Counted from the stretch's first letter, positions 42,990 to 51,760 are shown. The stretch: DNA of 64,000 nt from Acidobacteriota bacterium (GCA_019639255.1 JAHBSF010000014.1:1-64000); one strand, 5' to 3'. Notes: generated by a model from the letters alone, not told the origin. Program-made: numbers and translations.

Positions 42990-43847
42990 CTAGGAGCGGC
43001 CGATCGAGATGTAGTTGAGAGGGTTGACCGGCCGGTCGTGTATGCGGACTTCGTAGTGGCAGTGGGGGCCGGTTGAGCGGCCCGTACTTCCCACGGCGCC
43101 GATCTGACGGCCGCGCGTTACGCGATCTCCGACTTTGGCGTCTATGCGCGACATATGGCCGTAGCGCGTCGTGACGCCGTAGCCGTGATCGATTACAACT
43201 ACGTTGCCGTAACCGGCGTGCGAGCCTGCAAAAATCACTATACCGTCGGCGGTGGCTTCGATGGCGGTGCCGAAGGTGGTGGCGATGTCGAGTCCGGCGT
43301 GCACTTCGGCGCCGCCGCTGAACGGATCGGAGCGCGTGCCGAAGCCGTCGCTGACATACCCGCGCACGGGCCAGCCGCTGGGCGTCGACGAGAGTTTCAT
43401 CTGATTGCGGTCCACTACGTCCTTGATCTGCCGCAGCTCGCGTTCGAGCGCCGCCGTAGCCTGCTCGAGATCATCCGGATGACCGCCTGCCGGACCGCCT
43501 GCGCCTATGTTGGAGCTTACGTCGCCCGGGCGGCTCAGGCCCGATACCTCGGCGAGCTTGCGCGAAGTCGTCTCTATCACCGCAATTCGTCCCTGAATCC
43601 GGTCCAGATTGTTTTTGACTTCGTGATTTTCGTCGCGCAGCCTGCGGTTCTGCATCTGCATCAGGTTGAACTTGGCAACCAGTATGGCGTGGCGCGTAAG
43701 CTGATAGGCTCCGACCGATACCGTAATCATGCCTACCACGGCAAGTCCGAGTATGAGGTAAATGGTTCGATAATGAAGGTTGATCTGGCGAAAACGTGAA
43801 CTGGCAGTAGGCGCGAAAACAAAGGTATAAAAGCGCTTTTCCTGCAT
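42990..43847 (-). CDS. M23 (LytM-type) metallopeptidase
   Basis: 285 residues. A short cytoplasmic N-terminus (FYTFVFAPTASSRFRQINL) is followed by one membrane helix (about 29-49), coiled-coil segments at about 60-100 and 125-155, and the C-terminal peptidase M23 domain: FGTRSDPFSGGAEVHAGLD (first zinc ligands H and D), then YGHMS and the final HCHYEVR ligands. All expected zinc ligands are present, so it is probably active on peptidoglycan cross-links in the periplasm. The N-terminal sequence resembles the acidobacterial membrane-anchored M23 proteins. Divergent from the VWFA gene. Confidence 0.92.
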   Translation of the reverse strand: MQEKRFYTFVFAPTASSRFRQINLHYRTIYLILGLAVVGMITVSVGAYQLTRHAILVAKFNLMQMQNRRLRDENHEVKNNLDRIQGRIAVIETTSRKLAEVSGLSRPGDVSSNIGAGGPAGGHPDDLEQATAALERELRQIKDVVDRNQMKLSSTPSGWPVRGYVSDGFGTRSDPFSGGAEVHAGLDIATTFGTAIEATADGIVIFAGSHAGYGNVVVIDHGYGVTTRYGHMSRIDAKVGDRVTRGRQIGAVGSTGRSTGPHCHYEVRIHDRPVNPLNYISIGRS

Positions 43848-44319
43848 TGTGGGGTACTCCTTGGCTCTGCCGGAGAGTTTGGGGACACCGCCGCACTGTC
43901 TTGATAATAAATAATCAGCGGGCTGGTATTATATTTTCCGTCGCTCGCCTATGAGATGCCTCTACGGCATCTGCGCGCATTGTTTTGTTTGCGTTGTCCT
44001 GCTCGCGCTGTCTGCGCGATGCTTCTCCCGGGGCAATACCACTTCATGGAACCACACATGGGGATGCAGGCGACGACGGTTTACGCGCAACGATTCGAGA
44101 GGCTAACACAAAGCTTCCAACCTTTGCAACCCACACCGCAACTCAAAAAAATCAACTATTTGCAGATTCTAAGAATGCCCGCTAAATGGGATAAAAAATC
44201 GACCGGCGGGCCTAACTTTTCATCATAGTGTGCATCTGATAGACTACGGTGACGCAGGTTACAATCAAGCCGTCGGCGGCGTGGGCATATTTGTGGGCGC
44301 GCGGCAAAGGGAGGATCGA
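43848..44319. other. Divergent intergenic region, no gene seen
   Basis: 472 bp between the M23 and VWFA genes. Frames at 43956 and 43985 are short with no protein character. Parts are AT-rich (AATAAATAATCAG, GGTATTATATTTTCC, TCAAAAAAATCAAC), as expected for two back-to-back promoters. I could not place -35/-10 boxes with confidence. No palindromic element is present. Confidence 0.6.
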
Positions 44320-45543
44320 ATGATGCAGTTGAAAAGAAATTCCAGAGTAACAATTTTCGCCGCAGTTGCGGCCGCGATCCTGACCGCTGCGCTTGTCGGC
44401 CAGTTGTTTATCCCTGAGGAGGCTTCTGCGCAGGCCGGGCGCCGTCAGGGCGAAAGACAGAAGAAGAATCCGGGCGCCACGGGCGACCCCGAAGAAGAGC
44501 AGAAGCGCATAGAGCGCGAAATCGACAAGACGCAGCCGCGCCCCTCGATTACGATCGACACGGATCTGGTCAACGTCGAAGCGGTCGTCTACAACAAAAA
44601 GACCGGCGCCATAATCCAGGGGCTCAGGAAAGAACACTTCGAGGTCTACGAAGACGGCGTCAAACAGGACATCGAGAACTTCGCCACGCCCGATGCGCCG
44701 CTGACGATGGTATTGCTGCTCGAATACAGCAAACTCGTAGACCTGCTCGGCTCGGCGTCTACGACTTTCTTCGAGCCGGGGCGCGTAGAGGTGTTGCGGC
44801 CCGCGTATGAATTCGTGCGCTCTTTCGTCAAGCCGAAGGATTTCGTTTCGATCGTCGCTTACGACATACGCCCGACGCCGCTCGTGGATTTCACCGATGA
44901 TCCCGGCAAACTCGCCGCCGCAGTCAATCTGCTGATAAGGAACAATCCGGCCTTCAGCGAAAGCAACCTGTTCGATGCGATGAACTTCGTACTGCGCGGC
45001 GGCAAGGGCGACAGCGTAGTGCTCGACGACAAGAGCACGGGCGACAAGGCCGAGTACGCCGGCCTGGAAGAGGTCAACGCCCGCACATCCATACTGCTCG
45101 TATCGTCTGGGCTCGACACCTTCAGCAAGATCAACTTCGATCAGGCGCGCAAGATCGTGGAAAACGCGGGCGTCCCGGTCTACTGCATAGGCATCGGCAA
45201 CATGTTCATGAAGAGATTCGATCAGCATCTCGATCCGATGCGCGTTCCGTTCGGCATACCCGATCGTATGACGCTGCTGCAGGCGCAGAACACGCTCAAG
45301 ACCTTCGCCGATTCCACGGGCGGGAAATACTTCCCCGTGACATTCCCCGGAGAGATTCCTACGGTGTTGCAGTCTATCTCGGCGCTGTCGCGCAATCAGT
45401 ACAGCCTCGCCTATTCGCCGTCGAATTCGCGACGCGAGGGCAAGCGCCGCAAGATACAGCTCAAGGTCAACCTCGGCGACGCCATCGACCCGAAGCTGAT
45501 CGTCATACAGCACAGACAGAGCTACGTCGAACCCAAAGGATAA
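44320..45543 (+). CDS. VWFA-related acidobacterial-type exported protein
   Basis: The start at ATG 44320 follows AGGGAGGATCGA, a strong ribosome binding site, and begins a signal peptide (about 5-37, TIFAAVAAAILTAALVG, cleavage near ASAQA). 407 residues. A charged region (RRQGERQKKNPG, EEEQKRIEREID) precedes the conserved core of the VWFA-related acidobacterial family (TIGR03436): ITIDTDLVNVEAVV, LRKEHFEVYEDGVKQDI, then a von Willebrand A-like fold with TMVLLLEYS, TSILLVSSGLDTFS and a C-terminal SLAYSPSNSRREGKRRKIQL. The metal-site DxSxS is changed to EYSK, so ion binding is doubtful. Function unknown; this family is strongly linked to Acidobacteriota. Confidence 0.9.
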   Translation: MMQLKRNSRVTIFAAVAAAILTAALVGQLFIPEEASAQAGRRQGERQKKNPGATGDPEEEQKRIEREIDKTQPRPSITIDTDLVNVEAVVYNKKTGAIIQGLRKEHFEVYEDGVKQDIENFATPDAPLTMVLLLEYSKLVDLLGSASTTFFEPGRVEVLRPAYEFVRSFVKPKDFVSIVAYDIRPTPLVDFTDDPGKLAAAVNLLIRNNPAFSESNLFDAMNFVLRGGKGDSVVLDDKSTGDKAEYAGLEEVNARTSILLVSSGLDTFSKINFDQARKIVENAGVPVYCIGIGNMFMKRFDQHLDPMRVPFGIPDRMTLLQAQNTLKTFADSTGGKYFPVTFPGEIPTVLQSISALSRNQYSLAYSPSNSRREGKRRKIQLKVNLGDAIDPKLIVIQHRQSYVEPKG

Positions 45544-45568
45544 GCATCCCAGCCCGGCCCCGTTCGCC

Positions 45569-46378
45569 ATGACCGATTCCGCAAGCCACGCCCCGATTGC
45601 GCCGGACGCTGAGACATCCGGCATAGGCGCGCGGCTTGCCGGAATACGCGCGCAAATTTCAGCCGCCTGCTTGCGTTCAAACCGCTCGACCGATGAAGTA
45701 ACCCTCGTCGCCGTCAGCAAGACGGTTTCCGTCGAGCGCATTCGTTCGGGGATAAGCGCGGGGCTGCGCGTCTTCGGCGAAAATCGCGTGCAGGAGGCCG
45801 GCGAGAAAATCGCCGCACTCGCCCACTACACCGCGGCTTTCGGGACAGAACGCGAAATCGGGTGCGAGACAGGGCGCGAGACAGGGCCCGAGACAGGGTG
45901 CGAGATAGAGTGGCATCTCATAGGGCATCTGCAATCGAACAAGGCGCGGCGCGCAGTAGAGCTTTTCAGCACGATTCATTCTATCGACGGCGTAAAACTC
46001 GCCGAGCGCATAGACCGCGTGGCCGGAGAACTCGGACGCCGCGTGAATGTGCTGGTCGAAGTCAATCTGGGCGGCGAGAGCTCGAAAGCGGGCCTTGCCG
46101 AACACGAAGCGCTTCCGGCAATCGAACTGATCGCAAAACTTCCCAATCTGGATTTGAAGGGATTGATGACCGTGCCGCCGTATCTGGAACCGGCCGAACG
46201 CGTGCGCCCTTTTTTTCGCAGACTGCGCGAGTTGCGCGACGAAGCGCATAAATGCGGGATCGCGGATGAGCGTTTTCAATCGCTCTCGATGGGCATGAGC
46301 CACGATTTCGGGATCGCCGTAGAAGAGGGCGCTACGATGGTAAGAATAGGGACCGCGCTGTTCGGACCGCGCCCATAG
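45569..46378 (+). CDS. yggS: YggS-type PLP homeostasis protein
   Basis: 269 residues; the usual length is about 230. It is a cytoplasmic pyridoxal-phosphate-binding protein of alanine-racemase-like fold (PLPBP family) without known catalytic activity. The PLP lysine lies in TLVAVSKTVS, followed by FGENRVQEAGEKI, WHLIGHLQSNKARR, VLVEVNLGGESSKAG, LKGLMTVPP and SMGMSHDFGIAVEEGATMVRIG. The extra length comes from an N-terminal extension and five degenerate 12-bp repeats at 45851-45910 (REIG, CETG, RETG, PETG, CEIE) just before WHLIGHLQS. It is followed by yggT and yggU, the classical order. Confidence 0.95.
   Translation: MTDSASHAPIAPDAETSGIGARLAGIRAQISAACLRSNRSTDEVTLVAVSKTVSVERIRSGISAGLRVFGENRVQEAGEKIAALAHYTAAFGTEREIGCETGRETGPETGCEIEWHLIGHLQSNKARRAVELFSTIHSIDGVKLAERIDRVAGELGRRVNVLVEVNLGGESSKAGLAEHEALPAIELIAKLPNLDLKGLMTVPPYLEPAERVRPFFRRLRELRDEAHKCGIADERFQSLSMGMSHDFGIAVEEGATMVRIGTALFGPRP
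45851..45910 (+). repeat. 12-bp tandem repeat inside yggS
   Basis: Five units of 12 bp, consensus YGCGAGACAGGG, in frame and encoding four-residue units like (R/C/P)ETG. The two outer units have diverged. They are inserted in a loop before the conserved WHLIGHLQS motif. Confidence 0.9.
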
Positions 46379-46386
46379 AGAAAGAA

Positions 46387-46450
46387 AAGAGAAAGAAAGA
46401 TAACGGAACAAACGAAAACAAACGAAACAGACGGAACAGGCGGAACAGAC
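46387..46450. repeat. Palindromic element copy 18, left arm only
   Basis: AGATAACGGAACAAACGAAA and further ACGAAACAGACGGAACAG modules, with no complementary arm before the yggT start at 46456. Like copy 16, it joins two genes likely to be cotranscribed. Confidence 0.82.
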
Positions 46451-46455
46451 CGACT

Positions 46456-47094
46456 ATGGATCCATTGATTATTGCCGGACAGTACCTGATATTCGCTGCG
46501 CAGATCATCGGCGGACTCGCGTGGTTTGTCTACATCGGCATCGTCGTTGCAGTCGTAGCGCTGCTCGTTTCGCGCTACGTCATCGACGCGCTGCGCCTCA
46601 ATCCCTTCAACCGCATCGTTCATGGGTTGATGCGGCCCGCAGACGCGCTGCTCGGCAATATGCGGCAGTCGCGTTTCTATTACCCGCTGCGCCGCGCGCT
46701 GAACTTCGATCCCGCCGTATTGATGGTGCTGTTTGCTACGGCGATCGCCTGTTATGTAGTCTCGCTCGTTATCCACTACCTGCTGATGCTGATGAGCGGG
46801 CTCGGACGCAGCCTTACGGCCTTCGGCGCAGGAAGCCTGTTTTCAGGCGCGCGCTACGCCGTGGGCACGATTCTGCTTGCGGTAATCTTTTACCTGCTGT
46901 CGCTGATGCTGGTGGTTTTCGCTTACTGGATATTCGGACTGTTTCGCCGGGCGTCGTACAGGGCGCTCGAACGCATTGGGCCGCTGCTGCGCATATTCGA
47001 GTTCGGCGGAGCGTTCGCCGGCTGGTCGTTTCTGATTCTGGGCATCGCGCTCAGTTTTGCGGCAAGCGCAGTGCAGATGATCTTTCTGAGCTGA
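46456..47094 (+). CDS. yggT: YggT family membrane protein
   Basis: 212 residues, four to five membrane helices in two YggT repeats. The motif RYVIDALRLNPFNRIVHGL is the characteristic amphipathic segment after the first helix; a second, weaker copy (FGLFRRASYRALERIGPLLRI) follows in the C-terminal half. It sits between yggS and yggU, an order kept in many bacteria. Inner-membrane location; proposed roles in osmotic homeostasis and cell division are not firmly established. The stop lies 11 bp before the next start. Confidence 0.85.
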   Translation: MDPLIIAGQYLIFAAQIIGGLAWFVYIGIVVAVVALLVSRYVIDALRLNPFNRIVHGLMRPADALLGNMRQSRFYYPLRRALNFDPAVLMVLFATAIACYVVSLVIHYLLMLMSGLGRSLTAFGAGSLFSGARYAVGTILLAVIFYLLSLMLVVFAYWIFGLFRRASYRALERIGPLLRIFEFGGAFAGWSFLILGIALSFAASAVQMIFLS

Positions 47095-47105
47095 ACGCAC
47101 AGGCG

Positions 47106-47435
47106 ATGATTCAGGTTGATATTCGCAGCGGAGCGGCGACTTTCGGAGTGCTGGCGCAGCCGCGCGCGTCAAGAAGCGCGGTCGCCGGCGAACACGACGG
47201 ATTGCTCAGGGTGCGCCTTGCCGCGCCGCCCGTGGACGGCGCGGCGAACGAGGAACTGATACGGCTGCTTGCGGAACTCTTCGGCGTACCGCGCCGCGAA
47301 ATAGAGATCAGAAGCGGAACATCCGGACGCCGGAAAGTAATCCGCATAAACGGATTGACGCTGGAAGCCTTCAGAAACGCGCTCGCCGGGATTGGGACCG
47401 GTATTGACGCTCGCCCGAACCGTGTAGTAGGTTGA
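47106..47435 (+). CDS. yggU: DUF167 (YggU) family protein
   Basis: ATG 47106 gives 109 residues; the longer open frame to 46521 overlaps yggT and is not real. The DUF167 core is clear: FGVLAQPRASRSAVAGEHDG, LRVRLAAPPVDGAANEELIRLLAELFGV and the closing IEIRSGTSGRRKVIRING. Small cytoplasmic protein of unknown function, the usual third member of the yggS-yggT-yggU cluster. The C-terminal tail of about 15 residues (GIGTGIDARPNRVVG) extends beyond the family core. Confidence 0.93.
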   Translation: MIQVDIRSGAATFGVLAQPRASRSAVAGEHDGLLRVRLAAPPVDGAANEELIRLLAELFGVPRREIEIRSGTSGRRKVIRINGLTLEAFRNALAGIGTGIDARPNRVVG

Positions 47436-47505
47436 GCGCGATTTGCGGACTCGCGGGCCGATCGAGACCCGCATTTGACGGGGAGAAATTAAGACTCTGC
47501 GATCG

Positions 47506-48459
47506 ATGAAAATCACACTGCCGGAGCGCGGACTCGAAGCCCTCTTCGGCCCCTACGATCAGAACATCAAGCACCTGGAATCTTTGCTCAGCGTGCGGGT
47601 AGGCGCTCGCGGCGGCGAACTGACCGTCGAGGGCGACGAGGCGGATGTCGCCGTAGTCGAGCGCATACTCAAGGACTACAGCCAACTCTTCGCCGAGGGC
47701 CGCGCCCCGTCCGACGCCGAGTTGCGTTCGGCGTTCAAACAGATAGCCGAGGACCGGACCGCGACGCTGCGCGAGTTGTTCACCACGCAGAAGCGCATCA
47801 ATCCTACGGGACGCAAACCCGTAACCGCGCGCTCGCCCAATCAGCGCCGCTACATCGAGGCCATAGAATCGCACGACATAGTTTTCGGCATCGGGCCGGC
47901 GGGCACGGGCAAGACGTTTCTGGCCGTAGCCATGGCGGTGCAGTTTCTGATGGCCAAGCAGGTCAACCGGATCATACTGGCGCGTCCGGCGGTGGAAGCG
48001 GGCGAGAAGCTGGGCTTTCTGCCGGGCGATTTGCAGGACAAGGTAGATCCGTATTTGCGGCCTTTGTATGATTCGCTTTTCGATCTGGTGGATTTCGAGC
48101 GCGTGACGCGCTTTCTTGAAAAACGGGTTATAGAGGTTGCGCCGCTGGCGTTTATGAGGGGGCGTACGCTTGCAGATGCATTCATCATTCTCGACGAGGC
48201 GCAGAACACTACGTCCGAACAGATGAAGATGTTTCTGACGCGGATCGGGTTCGGGTCCAAGGCGGTCATCACCGGCGACGTCACGCAGATAGACCTGCCT
48301 TCGGGGCGCAAGTCGGGGCTTGTCGAGGCGCAGCGCATCGTGCGCGGCATCGAGGGAATATCGTTTATAGAATTCAACGAACAGGATGTCGTCCGGCATC
48401 ACCTGGTGCAGATGATCATCAAGGCATACGACGAACACAACCGTAAAATCAACCTCTGA
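47506..48459 (+). CDS. PhoH family ATPase
   Basis: 317 residues, a PhoH-like (PhoH/YbeZ) protein. An N-terminal KH-like region (about 20-60, [21 protein letters not shown]) precedes the ATPase core: Walker [11 protein letters not shown] near residue 130 and Walker [11 protein letters not shown] near 225, then [12 protein letters not shown]. YbeZ-type PhoH proteins are RNA-associated ATPases linked to YbeY. Here ybeY is next downstream, then corC, era and prmA, the conserved ribosome-maturation context. No clear ribosome binding site lies near the ATG. Confidence 0.94.
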   Translation: MKITLPERGLEALFGPYDQNIKHLESLLSVRVGARGGELTVEGDEADVAVVERILKDYSQLFAEGRAPSDAELRSAFKQIAEDRTATLRELFTTQKRINPTGRKPVTARSPNQRRYIEAIESHDIVFGIGPAGTGKTFLAVAMAVQFLMAKQVNRIILARPAVEAGEKLGFLPGDLQDKVDPYLRPLYDSLFDLVDFERVTRFLEKRVIEVAPLAFMRGRTLADAFIILDEAQNTTSEQMKMFLTRIGFGSKAVITGDVTQIDLPSGRKSGLVEAQRIVRGIEGISFIEFNEQDVVRHHLVQMIIKAYDEHNRKINL

Positions 48460-48483
48460 ATCAATACGTGCCGCGCCGGGAGA

Positions 48484-48834
48484 TGAAGAGAGAACGCGGA
48501 AAACGCGGAAATGCAGACGCTGAATAGTCTGTAAATTAAATCTCCTGGTTTTTCAGCCGCGAAGCGGCGAAAGATCTGTAGCCTGGTGCGTGAGCGCCAG
48601 GTCAGTAGAAAAAGAACGTTCGAGCCCTGAAAGGGCGAAAGATCTTCCGCCCCTCTGGGGCTTACAGGTTTTTTCCACACCTACCCAGGGCTTACGCCCT
48701 GGGCTAAAGATCTTTCGCCGCTTCGCGGCTGAAAAACCAGGAGATTTAATTCACAGACTACTGAAATCACGGAAAGAAAACCCGTTGATTTTTTCGCGTT
48801 TTCCGCGTCTTCATTTCCGCGTTTTCTCCCGATT
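48484..48834. repeat. Palindromic element copy 19, split by a MITE-like insertion
   Basis: Left part 48484-48524 (AAGAGAGAACGCGGAAAACG) and right part 48761-48834 (TTTCCGCGTTTTCTC) belong to a GAACGCGG/CCGCGTTCTC-like variant. The 236 bp in between (48525-48760) belong to the other repeat family. It lies between phoH and ybeY. Confidence 0.85.
48525..48760. mobile_element. MITE-like inverted-repeat element, intact copy
   Basis: Terminal inverted repeats of about 50 bp differ at one or two positions: left TAGTCTGTAAATTAAATCTC, right GAGATTTAATTCACAGACTA. CTGAA stands directly on both sides (48520-48524 and 48761-48765), which looks like a 5-bp target duplication. The interior has hairpins CAGGGCTTACGCCCTGG and GCCTGGTGCGTGAGCGCCAGG-like. 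No transposase, so non-autonomous. Confidence 0.82.
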
Positions 48835-48847
48835 CCTGCTGAGACCT

Positions 48848-49288
48848 ATGCGTATCGAAGTTTTCAACCGGCAGCGATACCGCAGCGTTGACCGCGCCGG
48901 CGTTGCGCGGCTTGCGCGCGCGGTGCTGGACCGGGTGGGGCGCAGCGAGGCTGCGCTCGCCGTGACTTTCATTCGCGACCGCGCGATGCGAGAATTGAAC
49001 CGCACGTACCGGAACATCGATGCTCCGACCGATGTTCTCTCGTTCGCCTACAACGAGGGCGCCGAGGCCGGAGAGCCTGCGGCGGATCCGGAGCATCTGG
49101 GCGATGTAGTCATATCGACGGAGACCGCCGAGCGGTACGCAAGGAAGCTGGGCCTGGATTTTGCGCGAGAGATCGAGCATCTGGTCATTCATGGCGCGCT
49201 GCATCTGGCCGGCTATGATCACGAGACCGACGCAGGTGAAATGAATCGGCTCGAAAGGCGGCTGCGCCGCGAGTTGCTCGCGCGCTGA
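48848..49288 (+). CDS. ybeY: Endoribonuclease YbeY
   Basis: ATG 48848 gives 146 residues, the normal length; a longer frame to 48590 crosses the mobile element and is spurious. The zinc site HGALHLAGYDH (HxxxHxxGYDH) is complete. Also typical are MRELNRTYRNIDAPTDVLSFAYNE and LGDVVISTETAERYA. YbeY is a single-strand-specific metal-dependent RNase that acts in 16S rRNA 3' maturation and ribosome quality control. It lies 26 bp before the corC-like gene and follows phoH. Confidence 0.97.
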   Translation: MRIEVFNRQRYRSVDRAGVARLARAVLDRVGRSEAALAVTFIRDRAMRELNRTYRNIDAPTDVLSFAYNEGAEAGEPAADPEHLGDVVISTETAERYARKLGLDFAREIEHLVIHGALHLAGYDHETDAGEMNRLERRLRRELLAR

Positions 49289-49313
49289 AGCGGCAGGATC
49301 ATCCTATCTACTC

Positions 49314-50621
49314 ATGGAATTCGAGATCGCCCTGACCATCGTATGCATTCTGGTGCTGGTAATCGTCGCCACCGCCAAGAGCGCGCTTGATGAGTTGAGC
49401 GACGTATCGTTGCGGCTGCTGGCAAGCGACGAGAGTCCGGCGCACGCGGCGTTTCTGCGCGGCGTCATCGAACACCATCACCGGTTCAGCTTCACCCTCA
49501 CCTTCGGCGTGCATCTGTCGATCGCATCGCTGGCGATACTGTTAACATCGCTTGCGTTTGAACTGCACGCCGCTCATTTTCTCGCCGAAGCCTTCGGCGG
49601 GATGATCCTGTCGGTAATCATTTTTCGCCAGATCATTCCGCTGCTGCTTGTGCAGAACGGCCCGGCGCGTACGCTCGTAGTATTGCGGTATCCGCTGCGC
49701 ATCATTTATCCGCCGCTTGCGCTGATTGCACATCCGCTGCACGGTGCGCTGCGCGGACTTCAACGCAGAAGAACCGAAGAAAAACAGGACGAGGAAGAGC
49801 ACGGAGACGAGCAGGAGGAATTGCAGGCGCTCATAGACGTGGGCGAACAGGAAGGGATCATCGAAGAGGGCGAGGGCGAGATGATCCAGTCCATACTCCG
49901 CTTCAGCGACCGTACAGTCGGCGAGGTAATGACGCCGCGCCCGAACATCGTAGCCATAGAAGCCGAAAGCACGCTCGACGAGGTGCGCGATCTTATGATC
50001 GAATCCAAGTACTCGCGCCTGCCCGTTTACCGCGATCACATCGACAACATCGAGGGCGTCATCTACGTGCGCGATCTGCTGGCGTTCTGGCGCGATGGAG
50101 CCACCAACCGGAAGGCGATGCAACTGATGCGCCCCACGTTTTTCGTTCCGGAAACCAAAGCCATCGACGATCTGCTGCGCGAGATGCAGAAGGCCAAAGC
50201 GCAGATGGTGTTTGTTATCGACGAGTACGGCGGATTGGCCGGTATAGTCACGCTCGAAGACCTGATAGAAGAAATCGTCGGCGAGATCGAGGACGAAGAC
50301 GAACCCGAGCCGCACGAAGGCGAAGCCGAGATCGTCGAGGACGGCGCCGGCGCGTGGATCGTGCGCGGTCAGGTAGAGGTCGGCAAAATCGAACGATTGC
50401 TCGGCGTGGAACTCGCCGACGACGACTTCACGACGATCGCGGGACTCGTAATCAACCAGATCGGACATCTGCCTGCTGCGGGTGAGACGCTGGAGTTTCA
50501 CGGGCTCCGGTTCGACGTGTTGCAATCCGACGAACGCCGCGTCGAACGCGTTCGCATAGAGCGGATATCAGGTGAAAACGCACAAGAAGCCGAAGTCGCC
50601 GAAAAGGCGGAAGGAAGATGA
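49314..50621 (+). CDS. HlyC/CorC family CBS-domain membrane protein
   Basis: 435 residues. The N-terminal about 150 residues contain two to three membrane helices (FEIALTIVCILVLVIVATA, VHLSIASLAILLTSLAF, GMILSVIIFRQIIPLLL), like a shortened DUF21/CNNM domain. A Glu-rich segment (EEKQDEEEHGDEQEE) leads into two CBS domains (about 205-325; VMTPRPNIVAIEAESTLDEV, KYSRLPVYRDHIDNIEGVIYV, AKAQMVFVIDEYGGLAGIV) and a CorC_HlyC domain (about 345-425). Related proteins act in magnesium/cobalt homeostasis. Next to ybeY and era, as in many genomes. Its last codon and stop are inside the next palindromic element. Confidence 0.9.
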   Translation: MEFEIALTIVCILVLVIVATAKSALDELSDVSLRLLASDESPAHAAFLRGVIEHHHRFSFTLTFGVHLSIASLAILLTSLAFELHAAHFLAEAFGGMILSVIIFRQIIPLLLVQNGPARTLVVLRYPLRIIYPPLALIAHPLHGALRGLQRRRTEEKQDEEEHGDEQEELQALIDVGEQEGIIEEGEGEMIQSILRFSDRTVGEVMTPRPNIVAIEAESTLDEVRDLMIESKYSRLPVYRDHIDNIEGVIYVRDLLAFWRDGATNRKAMQLMRPTFFVPETKAIDDLLREMQKAKAQMVFVIDEYGGLAGIVTLEDLIEEIVGEIEDEDEPEPHEGEAEIVEDGAGAWIVRGQVEVGKIERLLGVELADDDFTTIAGLVINQIGHLPAAGETLEFHGLRFDVLQSDERRVERVRIERISGENAQEAEVAEKAEGR

Positions 50622-50712
50622 GATGACGGAACAAAAAGAATAAGTGGAACACACGGAAGGATATGATCTTTTCCGTTTGTTACGTCTATTCCGTTTGTTG
50701 CCTCATCTCTCC
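50617..50712. repeat. Long palindromic intergenic element, copy 20
   Basis: GATGAGATGACGGAACAAAA faces TTGTTGCCTCATCTC imperfectly; inner ACACACGGAAGG and TTCCGTTTGTTACG. It overlaps the stop codon (50619-50621) of the corC-like gene and ends 21 bp before era. Confidence 0.86.
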
Positions 50713-50733
50713 CGTTTGCCGGCTGCAACTGTA

Positions 50734-51642
50734 ATGACGAAGACCAAAACATTCCGCGCCGGATTCGCCGCCCTGATCGGCCGGCCCAACGCAGGCAAAT
50801 CAACCCTACTGAACTCGCTTGTCGGAGAGCATATCGCCGCAGTGTCGAACAAGCCGCAGACTACGCGCACGCGCATACTCGGCATACTCAACCGCCCCGA
50901 AGGTCAGATTGCATTCGTCGATACGCCGGGCATTCATCGACCGGGATACGCGCTCAATCGCCGCATGATGGGGATAGTGGCGGATGCGCTTGCGCAGGTT
51001 GATGTAGTTCTGCTCGTATGCGACGCAACTGCCGCTCCGGGTGCAGGCGACCGGTTCACGCTCGATCTGGTCAGGGAGGCGGGCAAGAAAACGCTGCTGC
51101 TTCTGAACAAAATCGACCTCGTCAAGGACAAGAAACAACTGCTTCCCGTCATCGACCGGTATCGCCGCGAATTCGATTTCGCCGAAGTCATCCCCATCTC
51201 GGCGCGAACCGCCGACGGACAGGAAACGCTGATACAGAGCGTAATTGCGCATCTGCCGGAAAGTACGCCGCTTTATGAAGAAGATCTATTCACCGATCAA
51301 CCCGAACGCGTGATCGTCGCCGAACTCGTGCGCGAACAACTGCTCGGACTGCTCGGCGAAGAACTCCCCTTCGCTACTGCGGTCAGAACCGAAAACTGGC
51401 GCGAAGAAGCCGACGCTACGGAAATACATTGCGTAATTTACGTCGAGCGCGATTCGCAAAAACCCATAGTCATAGGACGCGGCGGAGCGTTGTTAAAGAA
51501 GGTTGGCACGCGCGCGCGCGCAAAAATCGAAAAACTGCTCGATCGCCACGTGCGTCTGCATCTTTTCGTGCGCGTGCAGGAGCATTGGCGCAACGATCCC
51601 CGAACGCTCGACGAACTCGGAATAGAAGACGCAAAGAGATGA
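50734..51642 (+). CDS. era: GTPase Era
   Basis: ATG 50734 gives 302 residues, the normal length; the upstream extension to 50644 comes from the repeat. G motifs: G1 GRPNAGKST, G2 region QTTRTRILGI, G3 DTPG, G4 NKID, G5 SAR. The C-terminal KH domain carries VIGRGGALLKKVGTRARAKIEKLL, the RNA-binding GxxG-like loop. Era binds the 3' end of 16S rRNA and aids 30S assembly, which fits ybeY and phoH upstream. The TGA stop is part of the next palindromic element (AGAGATGACGG). Confidence 0.97.
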   Translation: MTKTKTFRAGFAALIGRPNAGKSTLLNSLVGEHIAAVSNKPQTTRTRILGILNRPEGQIAFVDTPGIHRPGYALNRRMMGIVADALAQVDVVLLVCDATAAPGAGDRFTLDLVREAGKKTLLLLNKIDLVKDKKQLLPVIDRYRREFDFAEVIPISARTADGQETLIQSVIAHLPESTPLYEEDLFTDQPERVIVAELVREQLLGLLGEELPFATAVRTENWREEADATEIHCVIYVERDSQKPIVIGRGGALLKKVGTRARAKIEKLLDRHVRLHLFVRVQEHWRNDPRTLDELGIEDAKR

Positions 51643-51739
51643 CGGAACGAACGAAATGCAATGATAATTACGGAAAAGTTGAACTTGCTTAATCTTTCCG
51701 TAGTTTCCGTCTTATTTCGTCTGTTCCGTCATCTCTCTT
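51634..51739. repeat. Long palindromic intergenic element, copy 21
   Basis: AAGAGATGACGGAACGAACG faces CGTCTGTTCCGTCATCTCTC. The era stop codon (51640-51642) is formed by the element's own TGA in GATGACGG. Inner AATTACGGAAAA faces TTTCCGTAGTT; apex GTTGAAC. Confidence 0.92.
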
Positions 51740-51760
51740 CGTCGTGTGGTTTGGATTGGC

